From Cyanobacteriota bacterium (GTDB lineage: Bacteria > Cyanobacteriota > Vampirovibrionia > Vampirovibrionales > Vampirovibrionaceae): a stretch of 64,000 nucleotides of DNA. The notes beneath the pieces are model-generated. The model did not search any database and was not told where the DNA came from. It saw nothing but the letters and a program-made list of their open reading frames with translations. Both the position numbers and the translations under genes were made by a program. Position 1 is the first letter of the stretch, and each line of letters opens with the position of its first letter. The stretch lies in the NCBI GenBank assembly GCA_019751815.1, contig JAIEMW010000001.1, positions 628,197 to 692,196 on the forward strand, in the 5' to 3' direction. Below, in pieces: positions 38,058 through 48,248 of the stretch.

Positions 38058-39521
38058 TTAACTTTTGCTCTTGAGGGCCAAATAGGACAGAGCGACTTTT
38101 TCACTGTCAGCGATTTCATCAGCACTCATTCTTGTTTGTAGAAAACGACCTGTTTCTGCCTGATGATTCATACTGGCATACACCAAGGCGTTTCTGCCTC
38201 GCTTATCTTGCAAAACGGGAGAAGCACCCGCCTGAATTAAATGAGTTGCGGTTTCTGTGTCGCCCACAATCGCTGCCCACATCAGCGGAGTCCGACCTAA
38301 AACATCGGGTTGATTGACCCATTGCTGCTTGGTTTCTGCAGTGATCGATTGATCCTCAAGCATCACCTGGACTAACTGACAGTGTTTTTGAATCGTCGCC
38401 CAAAGGAGAGGGGTTTCGTCATCCCGGGTTTTGAGTATCATTGCTTGAGCCCGTTTAAGGGGAGTGAGTTCTTTCCATAAAGCCACTGCTGTTGATTCAT
38501 GATTACTACGAATCGCCCAATGTAAGGCATTATAGCCCTCTTCATCAGGGAATAGGGGATCGCAACCTGCCTGGACTAAACGCAACAAGTTGTGAGTATT
38601 TCCTTTTTTCGCGGCATGTACAGCAGCATTTTGATACTGTCTGTCGAATGCTTTTAAGTTTGGGTTCCCATGGGCGAGCAGCGTTTCTAGGACAGCGGGT
38701 TCAGGGTAAGCGGCGGCCAGCAGTAAGGCATTAACACCCGCTTTGTTAACGTCTTCAATGGAAGATTGGCGTTGAAGAATGGCTTCCATACTCCGAATTT
38801 GGCCCTGTTTAATGGCCAGCATCAAGGCGGTATTGCCGTGATTATCTTGTGCGTGTGGATTGGCCAGATAATCCAGCAACAAGTTTAATGCTTCGATCTG
38901 ATTGCTTTGGGCGGCTATCATCAGCGGGGTTTCACCGGTTAGGCTATGCTCATTAATATAGGCATTTTTAGCGATTAGATACAGTGCCAGCTTTTCCTGT
39001 TCTTCAATCAGGGCTAGCATTAAAGGGGACCATTTTTGACGGTCAACAATATTAACATTGGCATGCGCTTCTTCAACCAGATACCGGGTGAGAGTCTCGT
39101 TACCAGCACTCACCGTGTACATGAGGGCGGTAGCCCCTTCTCCGTCCTGTAAATTCACATCAGCGCCGTTTTGTATCAGCAGACGAGTAATCTCATCATA
39201 TCCTTTGCTTGTAGCCCCTTTATATGCAGCATACGTGAGTGCGGTATCTCCTTCACTTCGAGCATTCACATCGACTTTTTTTAGGATCAGCGCCTTGGCC
39301 TTTTCTAAATCACCCAATTTCAAGGCATCTAGAATATACGCTGGTTCTTGATGGGCAAAGGGATTACGAATACCTTGAAATTTTATCTCTGGACGACGAG
39401 TAAACTGGTCTGCTTGGAGAGACTCTTTGTGTTGAAATTCGATACTGGAAGTGACTCGTTTCTGCACCGGTAAGGCCGATCCAGTAGACCCTAAGAATCC
39501 CAGCCGTGAATTGACCCACAC
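38058..39521 (-). CDS. Ankyrin repeat protein
   Basis: The 487-residue product contains about ten ankyrin-type repeats starting at residue 60 (KLGDLEKAKALILKKVDVNAR, then GDTALTYAAYKG, GATALMYTVSAGN, GETPLMIAAQSN, GNTALMLAIKQG, GRTPLMWAAIVGD, GRNALVYASMNH). Such repeats bind other proteins; the partner is unknown. No signal peptide or enzymatic domain is seen. It converges with the Spy-like gene (8 nt apart) and lies upstream of nothing on its own strand except aspS. Confidence 0.9.
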   Translation of the reverse strand: MWVNSRLGFLGSTGSALPVQKRVTSSIEFQHKESLQADQFTRRPEIKFQGIRNPFAHQEPAYILDALKLGDLEKAKALILKKVDVNARSEGDTALTYAAYKGATSKGYDEITRLLIQNGADVNLQDGEGATALMYTVSAGNETLTRYLVEEAHANVNIVDRQKWSPLMLALIEEQEKLALYLIAKNAYINEHSLTGETPLMIAAQSNQIEALNLLLDYLANPHAQDNHGNTALMLAIKQGQIRSMEAILQRQSSIEDVNKAGVNALLLAAAYPEPAVLETLLAHGNPNLKAFDRQYQNAAVHAAKKGNTHNLLRLVQAGCDPLFPDEEGYNALHWAIRSNHESTAVALWKELTPLKRAQAMILKTRDDETPLLWATIQKHCQLVQVMLEDQSITAETKQQWVNQPDVLGRTPLMWAAIVGDTETATHLIQAGASPVLQDKRGRNALVYASMNHQAETGRFLQTRMSADEIADSEKVALSYLALKSKS

Positions 39522-39610
39522 GGTGAATGCTTCCCCTTCACACGATTGAATTATTGAGAATGATAGAAACTCACTACCCGCAAATTATAACAGAATACCG
39601 CTTGGCTTTA

Positions 39611-41428
39611 CTATTTTTGAGGAGCCCCACTGGGTGCAGGAACATGCCAGCGCATATGTAGCTCTTGAAGCTGCTTATCTGAGGGTTCTGCCGGGGCATC
39701 TGTCATAAAATCCACCGCCTGATTTGTTTTTGGGAAGGCGATCACATCACGAATACTTTCTGAGCGGACCAAGAGGGTCACCAATCTATCCAGACCTAGG
39801 GCAATCCCGCCGTGAGGAGGGGTCCCGTATTCAAAGGCATTGAGCAAAAAACCAAATTTCTGTCGGGCTTCTGATTCACTAAAGCCAAGCAGTTCAAATA
39901 TTTTGGCCTGCAGTGTGTGCTGGTGAATACGAATGGAGCCACCACCCACTTCGGTGCCGTTATAGACAATGTCGTATCCCAGTGAGCGCGCTGCAGCCGG
40001 GTTGGTATCTAAGAGCGGAATATCTTCAGGGCGAGGGGACGTAAACGGGTGATGACACGGCGATAAATTCCCATCATCATCGACGTCAAACATAGGGAAA
40101 TCAACCACCCAAAGTAGTTCATGACGGTTAGGATCAATTAAACTGTGTCTTCTGGCAAAGTGTTCTCTAAAACGGCCTAAAACGGTGCAGGCTTTGACAA
40201 AACGATCCGCCATAAAGAAGACCACATCACCGACGACGGCTCCTGTTTTTTGCTGCACAGCGGCAAGTTCAGTTTCACTCATATATTTGACGATTGGAGA
40301 CTTCGGACCGTCTTCATTAAATACGATATAAGCCAGGCCTTTCGCCCCGTAGCGTTTGGCATCGACCTGGAGATCGTCAAGCTCTTTTCGGCTATATTCT
40401 GCCGCCCCAGGGACTCTCAGCGCCAGCACCACACCATCGGCTAATGATGCAGGACCTTGAAAGGCACTAAATTCACTGGATTTAAAGACATCTGTCATAT
40501 CAGCAAAACTGAGATCGTAACGCAGATCGGGACGATCAGACCCATAACGGCTCATCGCTTCGTGCCACGTCATCCGTAAAAAGGGAGGTTTTGTTTCGAC
40601 ACCAGCGATGGTAAAGACAGACTGGATTATGTTCTCAACCACATCCATCACATCTTGTTGCTGGATAAAGGACATTTCGATATCCACCTGGGTAAATTCC
40701 GGCTGGCGGTCCGCTCTGAGATCTTCATCCCGAAAACACCGCGCTATTTGGTAATAACGTTCCATCCCCGCGACCATCAACAATTGCTTGAAGATTTGAG
40801 GCGATTGAGGCAGTGCGAAACATTTTCCTGCGTGGACACGGCTTGGGACAAGGTAGTCTCGAGCCCCTTCCGGTGTAGTTTTAATTAAAATCGGGGTTTC
40901 AATTTCTAAAAAACCACGGTCATTCAACACATTTCGTATGGTGGAAACCACTTGATGACGAAACTTGAGATTGTTGAACATCCGAGGACGACGTAAATCT
41001 AAGTATCGGTACTTCAGTCGGACGGATTCATCCACCGCATCAGCATCATCATCGATTGAGAACGGCGGAGTTTTGGAGCGACTGAGAACATCAATACTCT
41101 CTGGGTACATCTCGATATCGCCGGTGCTCAGTTGAGGATTGACGGTTTCTGAAGGTCTTTGAGAAATTGGACCACTCACAGTAACAACATCTTCCGACTT
41201 TAATCCAGAAAATTGAGCATGCACAGCGGGGTTTTTAGACGGATCAGCCACGAGCTGCAAAATACCTGAGCGGTCTCGCACCTCAACAAAGATAATTCCG
41301 CCCAAATCCCGTGTCACAGAGACCCAGCCGTTTACTGTCACCGTCTGTGTCAGATGGGTATTGAGAGACAACTCGCCACAAAAGTGAGTCCTTTGGGCAA
41401 AAAAGGCAGTGGGAGCTTGGTACGTCAT
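39611..41428 (-). CDS. aspS: Aspartyl-tRNA synthetase
   Basis: The 605-residue length and order fit bacterial AspRS: an N-terminal OB-fold anticodon domain ([26 protein letters not shown]), class II motif 2 ([31 protein letters not shown] in outline), the GAD insertion domain ([20 protein letters not shown]) and motif 3 ([14 protein letters not shown]). It charges tRNA-Asp, and possibly tRNA-Asn if non-discriminating; which applies would need structure-guided comparison. It lies between an ankyrin protein and a histidine kinase gene, all on the minus strand. Confidence 0.97.
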   Translation of the reverse strand: MTYQAPTAFFAQRTHFCGELSLNTHLTQTVTVNGWVSVTRDLGGIIFVEVRDRSGILQLVADPSKNPAVHAQFSGLKSEDVVTVSGPISQRPSETVNPQLSTGDIEMYPESIDVLSRSKTPPFSIDDDADAVDESVRLKYRYLDLRRPRMFNNLKFRHQVVSTIRNVLNDRGFLEIETPILIKTTPEGARDYLVPSRVHAGKCFALPQSPQIFKQLLMVAGMERYYQIARCFRDEDLRADRQPEFTQVDIEMSFIQQQDVMDVVENIIQSVFTIAGVETKPPFLRMTWHEAMSRYGSDRPDLRYDLSFADMTDVFKSSEFSAFQGPASLADGVVLALRVPGAAEYSRKELDDLQVDAKRYGAKGLAYIVFNEDGPKSPIVKYMSETELAAVQQKTGAVVGDVVFFMADRFVKACTVLGRFREHFARRHSLIDPNRHELLWVVDFPMFDVDDDGNLSPCHHPFTSPRPEDIPLLDTNPAAARSLGYDIVYNGTEVGGGSIRIHQHTLQAKIFELLGFSESEARQKFGFLLNAFEYGTPPHGGIALGLDRLVTLLVRSESIRDVIAFPKTNQAVDFMTDAPAEPSDKQLQELHMRWHVPAPSGAPQK

Positions 41429-41529
41429 TGCAGTCTAAAATCTTTCAGAAAAAACACTAAAAGCACAGCTACCGCAGTATCTTAACACGGATCGCGACAA
41501 GAGGAAGGGTCGGTTTTTACAGCCCGGTT

Positions 41530-43473
41530 TTAGTGAAGGCTTTGCTTGAGGGGAATACTCACCGTAAACGTACTACCTTGTCCTACAAGACTACTGACAT
41601 CAATGCGCCCGTGGTGTTTTTCCACAATTTTGTAGCACAGAGCCAGTCCCAGCCCGGTCCCCACACCCACCCCCTTGGTGGTAAAACCGGGATCAAATAT
41701 TTTGGCAAGGTTCTCTGGCGGAATCCCTTTCCCATTGTCCTGAATCCGGACCAAAACCCATCCGTCTTCTTTTTGGAAGCAGGTTTCAATCGTCAGACAG
41801 ATTGGCGATCCCGTTGCTTTGTTCCCCTGCTCACTGCCGTCATTCGCGCTCATCGCATGAATGGCATTGACCATCAGGTTCATAAATACCTGATTGAGTA
41901 ACCCTGGATAACAGGTTACCAAAGGCATGGTGGGGTCGTACTTCTTTTCAAGCCTCAAGTTTTTTGGCATCGCGCTTTTCATCAGCAGTAACGTACTGTC
42001 GATATTCTCGTGCAAGTCCACAGATTTCAGCTCAGACTCATCAATGCGGGAAAAATTACGCAGATTTTTCACAATTTCTTGAATTCGTTCAGCCGCCATT
42101 TTATTGATACTGAGTAACTCTTGAACACTGGATAGTAAGTTTTCAAAACCCGTCAGCTCGTTACTTTGAGTCGCTTTTTTCAACAGCGCATCTAATTTTT
42201 GAACACAGCGCCCAATGGTGTCGTTATTACTCGCCATCGTCCCCAGAGGGGTATTCACTTCGTGTGCGATACCGGCCACAAATTGTCCCAAGACCGCCAT
42301 TTTTTCTGATTGAATCAGATGGACCTGTGCCTGTTGTAGCTCAGTCAGGGTTTTTTCGAGCTGTTGTTTTTGTGTTTCCAGGGTTTTAAAAAGCTGTGCT
42401 TGTGAAATAGCCACACCCAAATGTTCTGCAATGGCTTGAAATAGCTCAATATCCTCAATCAACCAGGTACGAACCACCTCACATTGGTGAAGCGTAATCG
42501 TTCCAGCAAGGTAGTCCCCAATCAAGATAGGGAATACCGCCAATGAATTAATCCGGTTGCGGGTAAAAAACTCGGGAGAAGCAAAAAATTCAGGACAATC
42601 TCGAACATCATTCAAAATAAACGGATTTAAAGGATAAGACTGCCACCCTGTTTCGAGCGGTTTCAGTTGTTGGCGAATTTGGAAAACCTGTGTCTCAAGC
42701 AAAGGTTCAGATTCCAGCCTGTTTAAAGCCGGAACACCTGGCATACAATAATGAAATTCATGCCGCTCTAGAGTATCTTCTGGATTGGGTGAGTATTGGA
42801 TAATACATCGACTGACCCCTGTGACTTTTCCGAGTTCATCGACAGCGGTATTCAACATCACGTCGATATCCAGTGATTCTCGAATGGCCTTTGTCAGCTG
42901 ATTAATCAGAAACTCACGGCCCCCTTGTGCCTGTGTCTGCCAATATAGTTTGGCGTTTTCGACAGCAATGGCTACTTGCTCACAAACTTGAAGCAAGCGT
43001 TGAAAATGGCGAGGGAAAAGTTTCTCTGGTTGCGTCGCAGAGACAGCAAGCAATCCAATGACCAAGCCCTTATTGACCAAGGGGACGACAAAGGCGTGTT
43101 GTGTCTCTTCATTTAGCACCACAGAGCGGGATAAATTTTGAACCGAGGTTGCATCCAATTCCAAAGGTTCTGGCTTGCGGATCATTTGGTCAATCACCGG
43201 GTCATAACCCACAAAAAGATTGTTTTCCCCACTGAGTTCTAAAAATCCATCGGGCTGCATGCGGACCAGGATTTTAATCCCGTTTCGCGAATCATCCAGA
43301 ATCACTATCACCGCATTGTCGTAGGGAATATACTCGGATAAAACATCCCCGAGTGCTTCAAAAATATCTTCCAATATCAAGGAAGAGTTAACCGCCCGAC
43401 TGACTTCTTGCAGCAGGTGCAGGGTTTCTAAGGATTCACTGGGGGAATCGACTTCTGGCAGTTCTGGTGGCAA
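41530..43473 (-). CDS. GAF-domain sensor histidine kinase
   Basis: The 647-residue cytoplasmic kinase has two GAF domains (about 10-180 and 195-370), a coiled segment (LEKTLTELQQAQVHLIQSEKM), the phosphoacceptor box in VAGIAHEVNTPLG (His about 404) and an ATPase domain with LNQVFMNLMVNAIHA, DNGKGIP and GVGTGLGLALCYKIV. No membrane helix is present. The HAMP-less form and lack of an adjacent response regulator make it an orphan. The ATP-binding core ends with SLVGQGSTFTVSIPL, as is usual. Confidence 0.92.
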   Translation of the reverse strand: MPPELPEVDSPSESLETLHLLQEVSRAVNSSLILEDIFEALGDVLSEYIPYDNAVIVILDDSRNGIKILVRMQPDGFLELSGENNLFVGYDPVIDQMIRKPEPLELDATSVQNLSRSVVLNEETQHAFVVPLVNKGLVIGLLAVSATQPEKLFPRHFQRLLQVCEQVAIAVENAKLYWQTQAQGGREFLINQLTKAIRESLDIDVMLNTAVDELGKVTGVSRCIIQYSPNPEDTLERHEFHYCMPGVPALNRLESEPLLETQVFQIRQQLKPLETGWQSYPLNPFILNDVRDCPEFFASPEFFTRNRINSLAVFPILIGDYLAGTITLHQCEVVRTWLIEDIELFQAIAEHLGVAISQAQLFKTLETQKQQLEKTLTELQQAQVHLIQSEKMAVLGQFVAGIAHEVNTPLGTMASNNDTIGRCVQKLDALLKKATQSNELTGFENLLSSVQELLSINKMAAERIQEIVKNLRNFSRIDESELKSVDLHENIDSTLLLMKSAMPKNLRLEKKYDPTMPLVTCYPGLLNQVFMNLMVNAIHAMSANDGSEQGNKATGSPICLTIETCFQKEDGWVLVRIQDNGKGIPPENLAKIFDPGFTTKGVGVGTGLGLALCYKIVEKHHGRIDVSSLVGQGSTFTVSIPLKQSLH

Positions 43474-43692
43474 AATGTGGTTGGCACTCTCAGCAATTAT
43501 TTATGAGGGCGGAAGTGATATCTTTCATTTTAGCCTGTATTGAACTTGTTTGTATCGATTCTGTAACAGAGACCTCTTCGGCTAGCATTGAAACGAACTC
43601 AGGGGTCTTTCTCTTCTAGAGCATATTTTTACGAGTCAGTTATTTCGGTAGAGATGACCCCGTTGGTAACATCCAGGAACCACAATTCACTC

Positions 43693-44355
43693 ATGGCCTA
43701 TTATCCTTACAGCTTTCCTAACAATCAGGCGATGGCTTATGCATCAAGTCCTTATTTCACAAGCCCCTATTTAGCACGGAATAATTTCCCGGCGCCTCAA
43801 GTTTCACAAGCTCAAGCGTTTCAGGCCACTCAGCCTAAAGCTTCCGAAGCGCCCACATCGATTACGTCTTCAGCTACTAAAACCCCGGTGGCCGTCAATT
43901 ATCCGCGTTACGAAGAGCTGGTTCAATCACTGGAAACTAATAAAAAAGACATTAATGTCGCGAGATCGTTTAACCTGCGAGATGTTCGTCAAAGCAGAGG
44001 GGTATCAATGTCTCAAACCGTCTCTGACCTCCTGCAAACTGTTCCCACAACTGGTATTCAAAGTGTCGACCGCAGCGTCACAAGCGTTGTGAGCAAAGCC
44101 GTGTCCTTGAAGGACCTTGCTTTTAAGACCATTCCAGATTTTACTCGCTCCACCATTCAAGGTGGTTTCTACGGCGCTCTTGGCGGTGTTGTTGTCGGAC
44201 TTCTTGGGGCCTTCTATATGCACGCCAATAAGGGTTTTAAGGTTGCTTTTGGCCTCAGTACTGCCATTTTAGGTGGTCTACTCGGGGCGTGTTTTAAAAT
44301 TGGCCACGAAATGTTCCGCAAAACCGGTCAAATTAGAGCCATTATCTCTAATTAA
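43693..44355 (+). CDS. Pro/Ser-rich membrane-associated protein of unknown function
   Basis: From ATG 43693 (MAYYPYSFPNN) the product has 220 residues: a Tyr/Pro/Ala/Gln-rich N terminus, a helical middle, and a C-terminal pair of hydrophobic stretches (GALGGVVVGLLGAFYM and GLSTAILGGLLGACF). The longer start at 43588 would add 35 basic residues with no ribosome site, so it was not used. No family is recognised. It ends 8 nt into a small convergent open frame. Confidence 0.55.
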   Translation: MAYYPYSFPNNQAMAYASSPYFTSPYLARNNFPAPQVSQAQAFQATQPKASEAPTSITSSATKTPVAVNYPRYEELVQSLETNKKDINVARSFNLRDVRQSRGVSMSQTVSDLLQTVPTTGIQSVDRSVTSVVSKAVSLKDLAFKTIPDFTRSTIQGGFYGALGGVVVGLLGAFYMHANKGFKVAFGLSTAILGGLLGACFKIGHEMFRKTGQIRAIISN

Positions 44356-44506
44356 GACTGATTTCGGAGACGAACTCATCCAGTAAGGGTTGTCGCTTTT
44401 CGGCATAGCTTAAATAACTAGAGACATTACTGGATATTTCGTCAATTTCCAGTATCAGTGCTGTCAGTTGCCTTTGCACCAAAGGGTCTTGAATGTTTTG
44501 ATTCAT
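44348..44506 (-). CDS. Possible small gene (52 residues)
   Basis: On the minus strand, ATG 44506 to TAG 44350-44348 encodes 52 residues forming one amphipathic helix-rich protein (LTALILEIDEISSNVSSYLSYAEKRQPLLDEF). The composition is that of a real helical protein and it lies next to flagellar genes; a FliT/FlgN-like role is conceivable from the RQPLLDE pattern but unproven. Only a weak GGGAA precedes the ATG, and it overlaps the converging gene by 8 nt. Confidence 0.35.
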   Translation of the reverse strand: MNQNIQDPLVQRQLTALILEIDEISSNVSSYLSYAEKRQPLLDEFVSEISLN

Positions 44507-44659
44507 GTTTCCCGGCCCAACTCACGTTACCCACCCACTTGCGGGGATTTTGGATTCACAAAATAAACAACAACGAACAATATGTCTTGGCAAAAATAAC
44601 TTATTCTTGTTTTACCCGACTTTTTTACTGCAACTTTTTTACTGCTTTACGGCAAGATT

Positions 44660-44668
44660 TGCTACAAT
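44660..44668 (+). promoter_or_regulatory. Extended -10 promoter candidate for fliW-csrA
   Basis: TGCTACAAT (44660-44668) is an extended -10 (TGnTACAAT) about 130 nt before fliW. No clear -35 is seen, which extended -10 promoters do not require. The rest of the gap 44507-44799 shows only T-rich sequence and no other gene. Confidence 0.5.
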
Positions 44669-44799
44669 AAATCCCAGACAGTTAAAAAATCAGGTTACCT
44701 CACTCTATTTCTTGAGTGTTTATTATAAAGCAAGTTTGGCGTATAAGGCAAGTCTGCCTAAAAAGTAACGGTTTTTACAGGGACGGAAGATACAAGCGT

Positions 44800-45273
44800 A
44801 TGGCTTCAGTAAAAATTTTTTCAACCCGCTTTGGCGAAATCACTGTCGAGGACGATCGGATTATCGAATTTGTGGGCCCTATCCTTGGATTTGAGCAGTA
44901 CAGCCGCTTTGTTATTCTCGATCATTCAGAAGATTCTCCGTTTAAATGGTTGCAATCTGTCGATGAGGCAGATTTGGCGTTTGTCATTACTAATCCCAAA
45001 TTTTTTGGAATCGACTATGAGTTTGCCCTTCCGACTGAGACAGCAGAAATCTTAGCGCTGACGAATGCTGACGACGCGTTGGTCGTGACGCTGGTGAATA
45101 TCCCCCCCAATAATCCTGGCCTGATGACAGCTAACCTACTTGGGCCTTTGGTCGTCAATCAACAAAACCGTAGAGCACTGCAAGCTATCCTCTCTGAGAG
45201 CAAATTTTCCACCAAAACAAGACTTATCCCAGATGAATTACTCCAAAAACAGTCGACCCCGGCAATGGAGTAG
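44800..45273 (+). CDS. fliW: Flagellar assembly factor FliW
   Basis: FliW binds flagellin and, when free, binds and inhibits CsrA. The 157-residue product has the family opening FSTRFGEITVEDDRIIEF, then PILGFEQYSRFVILDH, PFKWLQSVDEADLAFVITNP and VVNQQNRRALQAIL. It sits 6 nt before csrA, the usual arrangement of this regulatory pair. An in-frame ATG at 44716 would add a short non-homologous extension, so ATG 44800 was chosen. Confidence 0.95.
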   Translation: MASVKIFSTRFGEITVEDDRIIEFVGPILGFEQYSRFVILDHSEDSPFKWLQSVDEADLAFVITNPKFFGIDYEFALPTETAEILALTNADDALVVTLVNIPPNNPGLMTANLLGPLVVNQQNRRALQAILSESKFSTKTRLIPDELLQKQSTPAME

Positions 45274-45279
45274 TGACTT

Positions 45280-45537
45280 TTGTTAGTTCTCACACGCAAG
45301 TCGGGCCAAAAAGTGATCATCAACGGAAACATTGAGGTCATTATCTTAGAATGCCGTGGCGATAACGTTAAAATCGGAATTGCTGCCCCCAAAGAAATAA
45401 CCATCTACCGTGAAGAGATTTTTGAGGAAATTAAACGGGCCAATCAGCAAGCCCTGTCGCCCAACCAGGCTCCCGATCTCGATGCGGCTGCTAAATTGAT
45501 TGGGCAGCATAAACTTCCGCCCTCCAGCAGTTCCTAA
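45280..45537 (+). CDS. csrA: Carbon storage regulator CsrA
   Basis: CsrA is a small RNA-binding dimer that blocks ribosome access to target mRNAs. The product starts MLVLTRKSGQKVIINGNIEV and contains NVKIGIAAPKEITIYREEIFEEI, which includes the RNA-contact Arg in YREE. It has a longer C-terminal tail than the usual 60-70 residues (85 total). The start codon is TTG at 45280, 6 nt after fliW's stop, consistent with translational coupling. Confidence 0.95.
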   Translation: MLVLTRKSGQKVIINGNIEVIILECRGDNVKIGIAAPKEITIYREEIFEEIKRANQQALSPNQAPDLDAAAKLIGQHKLPPSSSS

Positions 45538-45549
45538 CGCGAGACAATT

Positions 45550-46281
45550 ATGTCGCAACCTCCCTCAGATCACTGGCATCAAATCCAGACCTTTCGCCAA
45601 CAATTTTTTGAAGCTGGAGCCACAACCGGTGCTTCAGAATCACTGGCACAATTTATCCAAAAAAAACCCAGATTAAGTCTGGTTCAACAAAAGGCTGTGT
45701 TTGAGCTGGCTGGCTATATCGCCATAGATCAAAAACGTTATACAGAAGCCTCTAAGTACTTTCAACAGGCAGCAAACCAATATATGGCAGGCTATGCTCA
45801 TATTCTGGCTGGCCAATATGCTGCCTGTGTTCCCCTATGGCAAGGCATTGCTAAAACCCGAGAAAACCACTGGTGTGCAATTCTCTACGGGATGATCACC
45901 CGTCAATTGCGCACCATGCCAAGTATGATCCAGATACGAAACCACTTGGAAGTCGATATTGCCTATTTAATCCGAGCAAACCAATATGAAGCCGTCGAAA
46001 ACATTTTGTTTCACTGTGAATGGCTCACCCAAACCAATGTGGAGACCCCCAAATTTATGGGACGCAGCCTACTCCACTCCGGCTGGGTGGACCGTGCACG
46101 GCACTTTTTACTTTGGGGACAAAAAACCTTGCCCAGTGACCCTGAAATCTACTACCACTTGGGTCAGTATTCCTATCAAAAACAACAATGGGAAGACGCC
46201 AAAATGGTATTGAATCAGTGTCTGCTTATCAACCCACAGTATATCCCGGCGCTCGGCTTGCTAGATAAACTACCTGCTTAA
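45550..46281 (+). CDS. TPR-repeat protein
   Basis: The 243-residue product is helical with TPR-like pairs, clearest in FELAGYIAIDQKRYTEASKYFQQAANQY and PEIYYHLGQYSYQKQQWEDAKMVLNQCLLINPQYIPALGLL (given here as landmarks). It follows csrA by 12 nt, so it is likely co-transcribed with fliW-csrA; whether it takes part in flagellar regulation is inference. Confidence 0.75.
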   Translation: MSQPPSDHWHQIQTFRQQFFEAGATTGASESLAQFIQKKPRLSLVQQKAVFELAGYIAIDQKRYTEASKYFQQAANQYMAGYAHILAGQYAACVPLWQGIAKTRENHWCAILYGMITRQLRTMPSMIQIRNHLEVDIAYLIRANQYEAVENILFHCEWLTQTNVETPKFMGRSLLHSGWVDRARHFLLWGQKTLPSDPEIYYHLGQYSYQKQQWEDAKMVLNQCLLINPQYIPALGLLDKLPA

Positions 46282-46295
46282 CAACACCAGTTGTT
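46280..46295. terminator. Short hairpin between converging TPR and GGDEF genes
   Basis: AACAAC (46280-46285) pairs with GTTGTT (46290-46295) around ACCA, filling the 14-nt convergent gap. It is short but placed where a two-way terminator would be expected. Confidence 0.35.
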
Positions 46296-47423
46296 TTAGC
46301 CAATCATTATTGACACCACGCGGTTCTCCCCTTGGTGTTTGGCATCGTACAGGAGTTGGTCTGCTTTTTTAATCACGTCTTCAGGCGTGAAGTACATCTG
46401 ATCAGTAAACTGTTTAAACCGGATCGAGTATAATCCAATACTGACAGTAGCTTTTAGCTCAGGATGGCGATCAAACCGAATATCCGAGATGCTATTACAG
46501 ATTCTGACAGCTAACTCTTCAGCTTCAGAAGCGTTCATGCTCATAAATATAACCGCTATCTCTTCTCCGCCATAGCGGGCAGGTAACATTTTTCCGGCAA
46601 TTGGTTGTTGTCCCTTCACCACATTGGCAACCTGTTTAATCACCATATCGCCAACAGGATGACCGTATGTATCATTCAGCTTCTTAAAATCATCAATATC
46701 CATCATCATCACACTGAGCTGGCTGAAATTTTGCTTGGCACGTGTCAATTCTATTTCTAAGGCGGCCAGAAAGTGGTTTTTAGAATATAGCCCCGTAAAC
46801 GGATCTCTGTTGAGGCGCACCTGCAAATTATCGATTTCAGACTTCAAGTCATCTATCACCACACGCATCATCGAGGATTTAGGCGTAAAGGCAGCCTGTG
46901 TTTCTTTTTTCGAGCGGAGTGATTCTGAGAATTCTCTTTTTTTCTGGACATAGGCAGCTTCGTTGGAAACCGCCCTAGCCAAATCACGTCCTGTGCTTGC
47001 AAACCAGTGCTGCGTATAGAGATATAGACTGTCAATACTGAGCCAGAACAAAAAAGCCACTGGATAACGCCAATCGATTACCCCAGGAAAAATTAAATCA
47101 TAACGGCGCGCGGCCAAACCTTCCAACAGCGGGATACTGGCAAATTGCCGTGTGACAATGAAACAAAAGTTGGCCGCAGGACAGACAGGGAACCAAATCT
47201 TGGCACTGATGGGTAGTACCCATTCGGTCAGTTTGGTGAGCAGATGGGCCGGAACCAGAAATAAGGCCAAAATAATATCACTGAGTGATAAAAACCAGCC
47301 AAAAAAGTGGAAAAACCACTGGGTTTCTTCTGTTCCGGGTTCGTAAAGGTGGGTTAGGAATCGGAGCATTAACAACAGGTAAACCAGATACAAACCCGTT
47401 CGAAATAAGCAGCCTGGAGACAT
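46296..47423 (-). CDS. Membrane GGDEF diguanylate cyclase
   Basis: The 375-residue product has hydrophobic N-terminal segments (LYLVYLLLMLRFLTHLY and FFGWFLSLSDIILALFLVP among them, residues about 8-160), a linker coiled coil and a GGDEF domain: DPFTGLYSKNHFLAALE, MMDIDDFKKLNDTYGHPVGD and the active-site RYGGEEIAVIF at about residue 282. Ile takes the last position of GG(D/E)EF, a conservative change. It should make c-di-GMP, which fits the two PilZ proteins 10 kb away. No EAL domain is present in the window. Confidence 0.88.
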   Translation of the reverse strand: MSPGCLFRTGLYLVYLLLMLRFLTHLYEPGTEETQWFFHFFGWFLSLSDIILALFLVPAHLLTKLTEWVLPISAKIWFPVCPAANFCFIVTRQFASIPLLEGLAARRYDLIFPGVIDWRYPVAFLFWLSIDSLYLYTQHWFASTGRDLARAVSNEAAYVQKKREFSESLRSKKETQAAFTPKSSMMRVVIDDLKSEIDNLQVRLNRDPFTGLYSKNHFLAALEIELTRAKQNFSQLSVMMMDIDDFKKLNDTYGHPVGDMVIKQVANVVKGQQPIAGKMLPARYGGEEIAVIFMSMNASEAEELAVRICNSISDIRFDRHPELKATVSIGLYSIRFKQFTDQMYFTPEDVIKKADQLLYDAKHQGENRVVSIMIG

Positions 47424-47521
47424 CGTCTGTGAGTTGGATCCTTCTCAAAAAAAAATCTGTAGAATAATGGGTATCATATCATTTTTGATTTTTATCAGGA
47501 TGAGTTTAGCAGGATGTATTC

Positions 47522-48238
47522 ATGGCTGTTTCAATACAATCAATCACACTTTTAATCCCGGTCTATAATGAGGTGGCTTTTCTGGAGAAGCTGCTAGCCA
47601 AAGTGGATGCTGTGGACTTTTGCGGCCTGCAAAAAGAAGTAATTCTGATTGATGACGGCTCCACGGATGGGACTCGCGATATTTTACACCGCATTGATGC
47701 TGAAAACAGACCTGGTTACAAGATTTTGTTTCATGCCCAAAACCAAGGCAAAGGGGCTGCCTTAAGAACAGGTATTGGTCATGCGGAAGGCGATATTATC
47801 GCGATACAAGATGCTGACTTGGAATACGATCCCAAAGACTACCCCCCGCTTTTACAGTTGATTATTGATGGAAACGCCGATGTTGTCTATGGCTCTCGGC
47901 TTTCTGGTGGTGCTTCCAGTCGCGCTTTCAACATCCTGCACTATTTTGGAAACAAGGCACTCACTTTCATCACCAATATCCTCTACAACACGACCCTCAC
48001 CGATATGGAAACCTGCTATAAAGCCTTTCGCCGAGATGTATTGAAAGGTATTACCATCCGTTCCAACCGTTTCGACTTCGAGCCCGAGATTACCGCCAAG
48101 GTGCTCAAGCGAGGCGCCAAGCTTTACGAATCTCCGATCAGTTACTTTGGTCGTGATTTCCACGAAGGGAAAAAGATTACCTGGGTCGATGGATTCTCAG
48201 CCATTGCGGCCTTGATTCGTTTTCGCTTTACAGACTAA
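47522..48238 (+). CDS. Family 2 glycosyltransferase (DPM1-like)
   Basis: The 238-residue product matches dolichol/polyprenyl-phosphate glycosyltransferases: LLIPVYNE, VILIDDGSTDGT, HAQNQGKGAALRTGI, IAIQDADLEYDP and RFDFEPEITAKV. It lacks C-terminal membrane helices, so it would act at the cytoplasmic face on a polyprenyl-phosphate acceptor. The sugar donor cannot be read from the sequence. Confidence 0.9.
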   Translation: MAVSIQSITLLIPVYNEVAFLEKLLAKVDAVDFCGLQKEVILIDDGSTDGTRDILHRIDAENRPGYKILFHAQNQGKGAALRTGIGHAEGDIIAIQDADLEYDPKDYPPLLQLIIDGNADVVYGSRLSGGASSRAFNILHYFGNKALTFITNILYNTTLTDMETCYKAFRRDVLKGITIRSNRFDFEPEITAKVLKRGAKLYESPISYFGRDFHEGKKITWVDGFSAIAALIRFRFTD

Positions 48239-48248
48239 TTTGAGTCTT

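Noticed and set aside
44458..44768. Plus-strand open frames before fliW (70 and 87 codons)
   Set aside because: They overlap the promoter region, have Phe/Leu/Cys-rich random-looking composition from T-rich DNA and lack ribosome sites.
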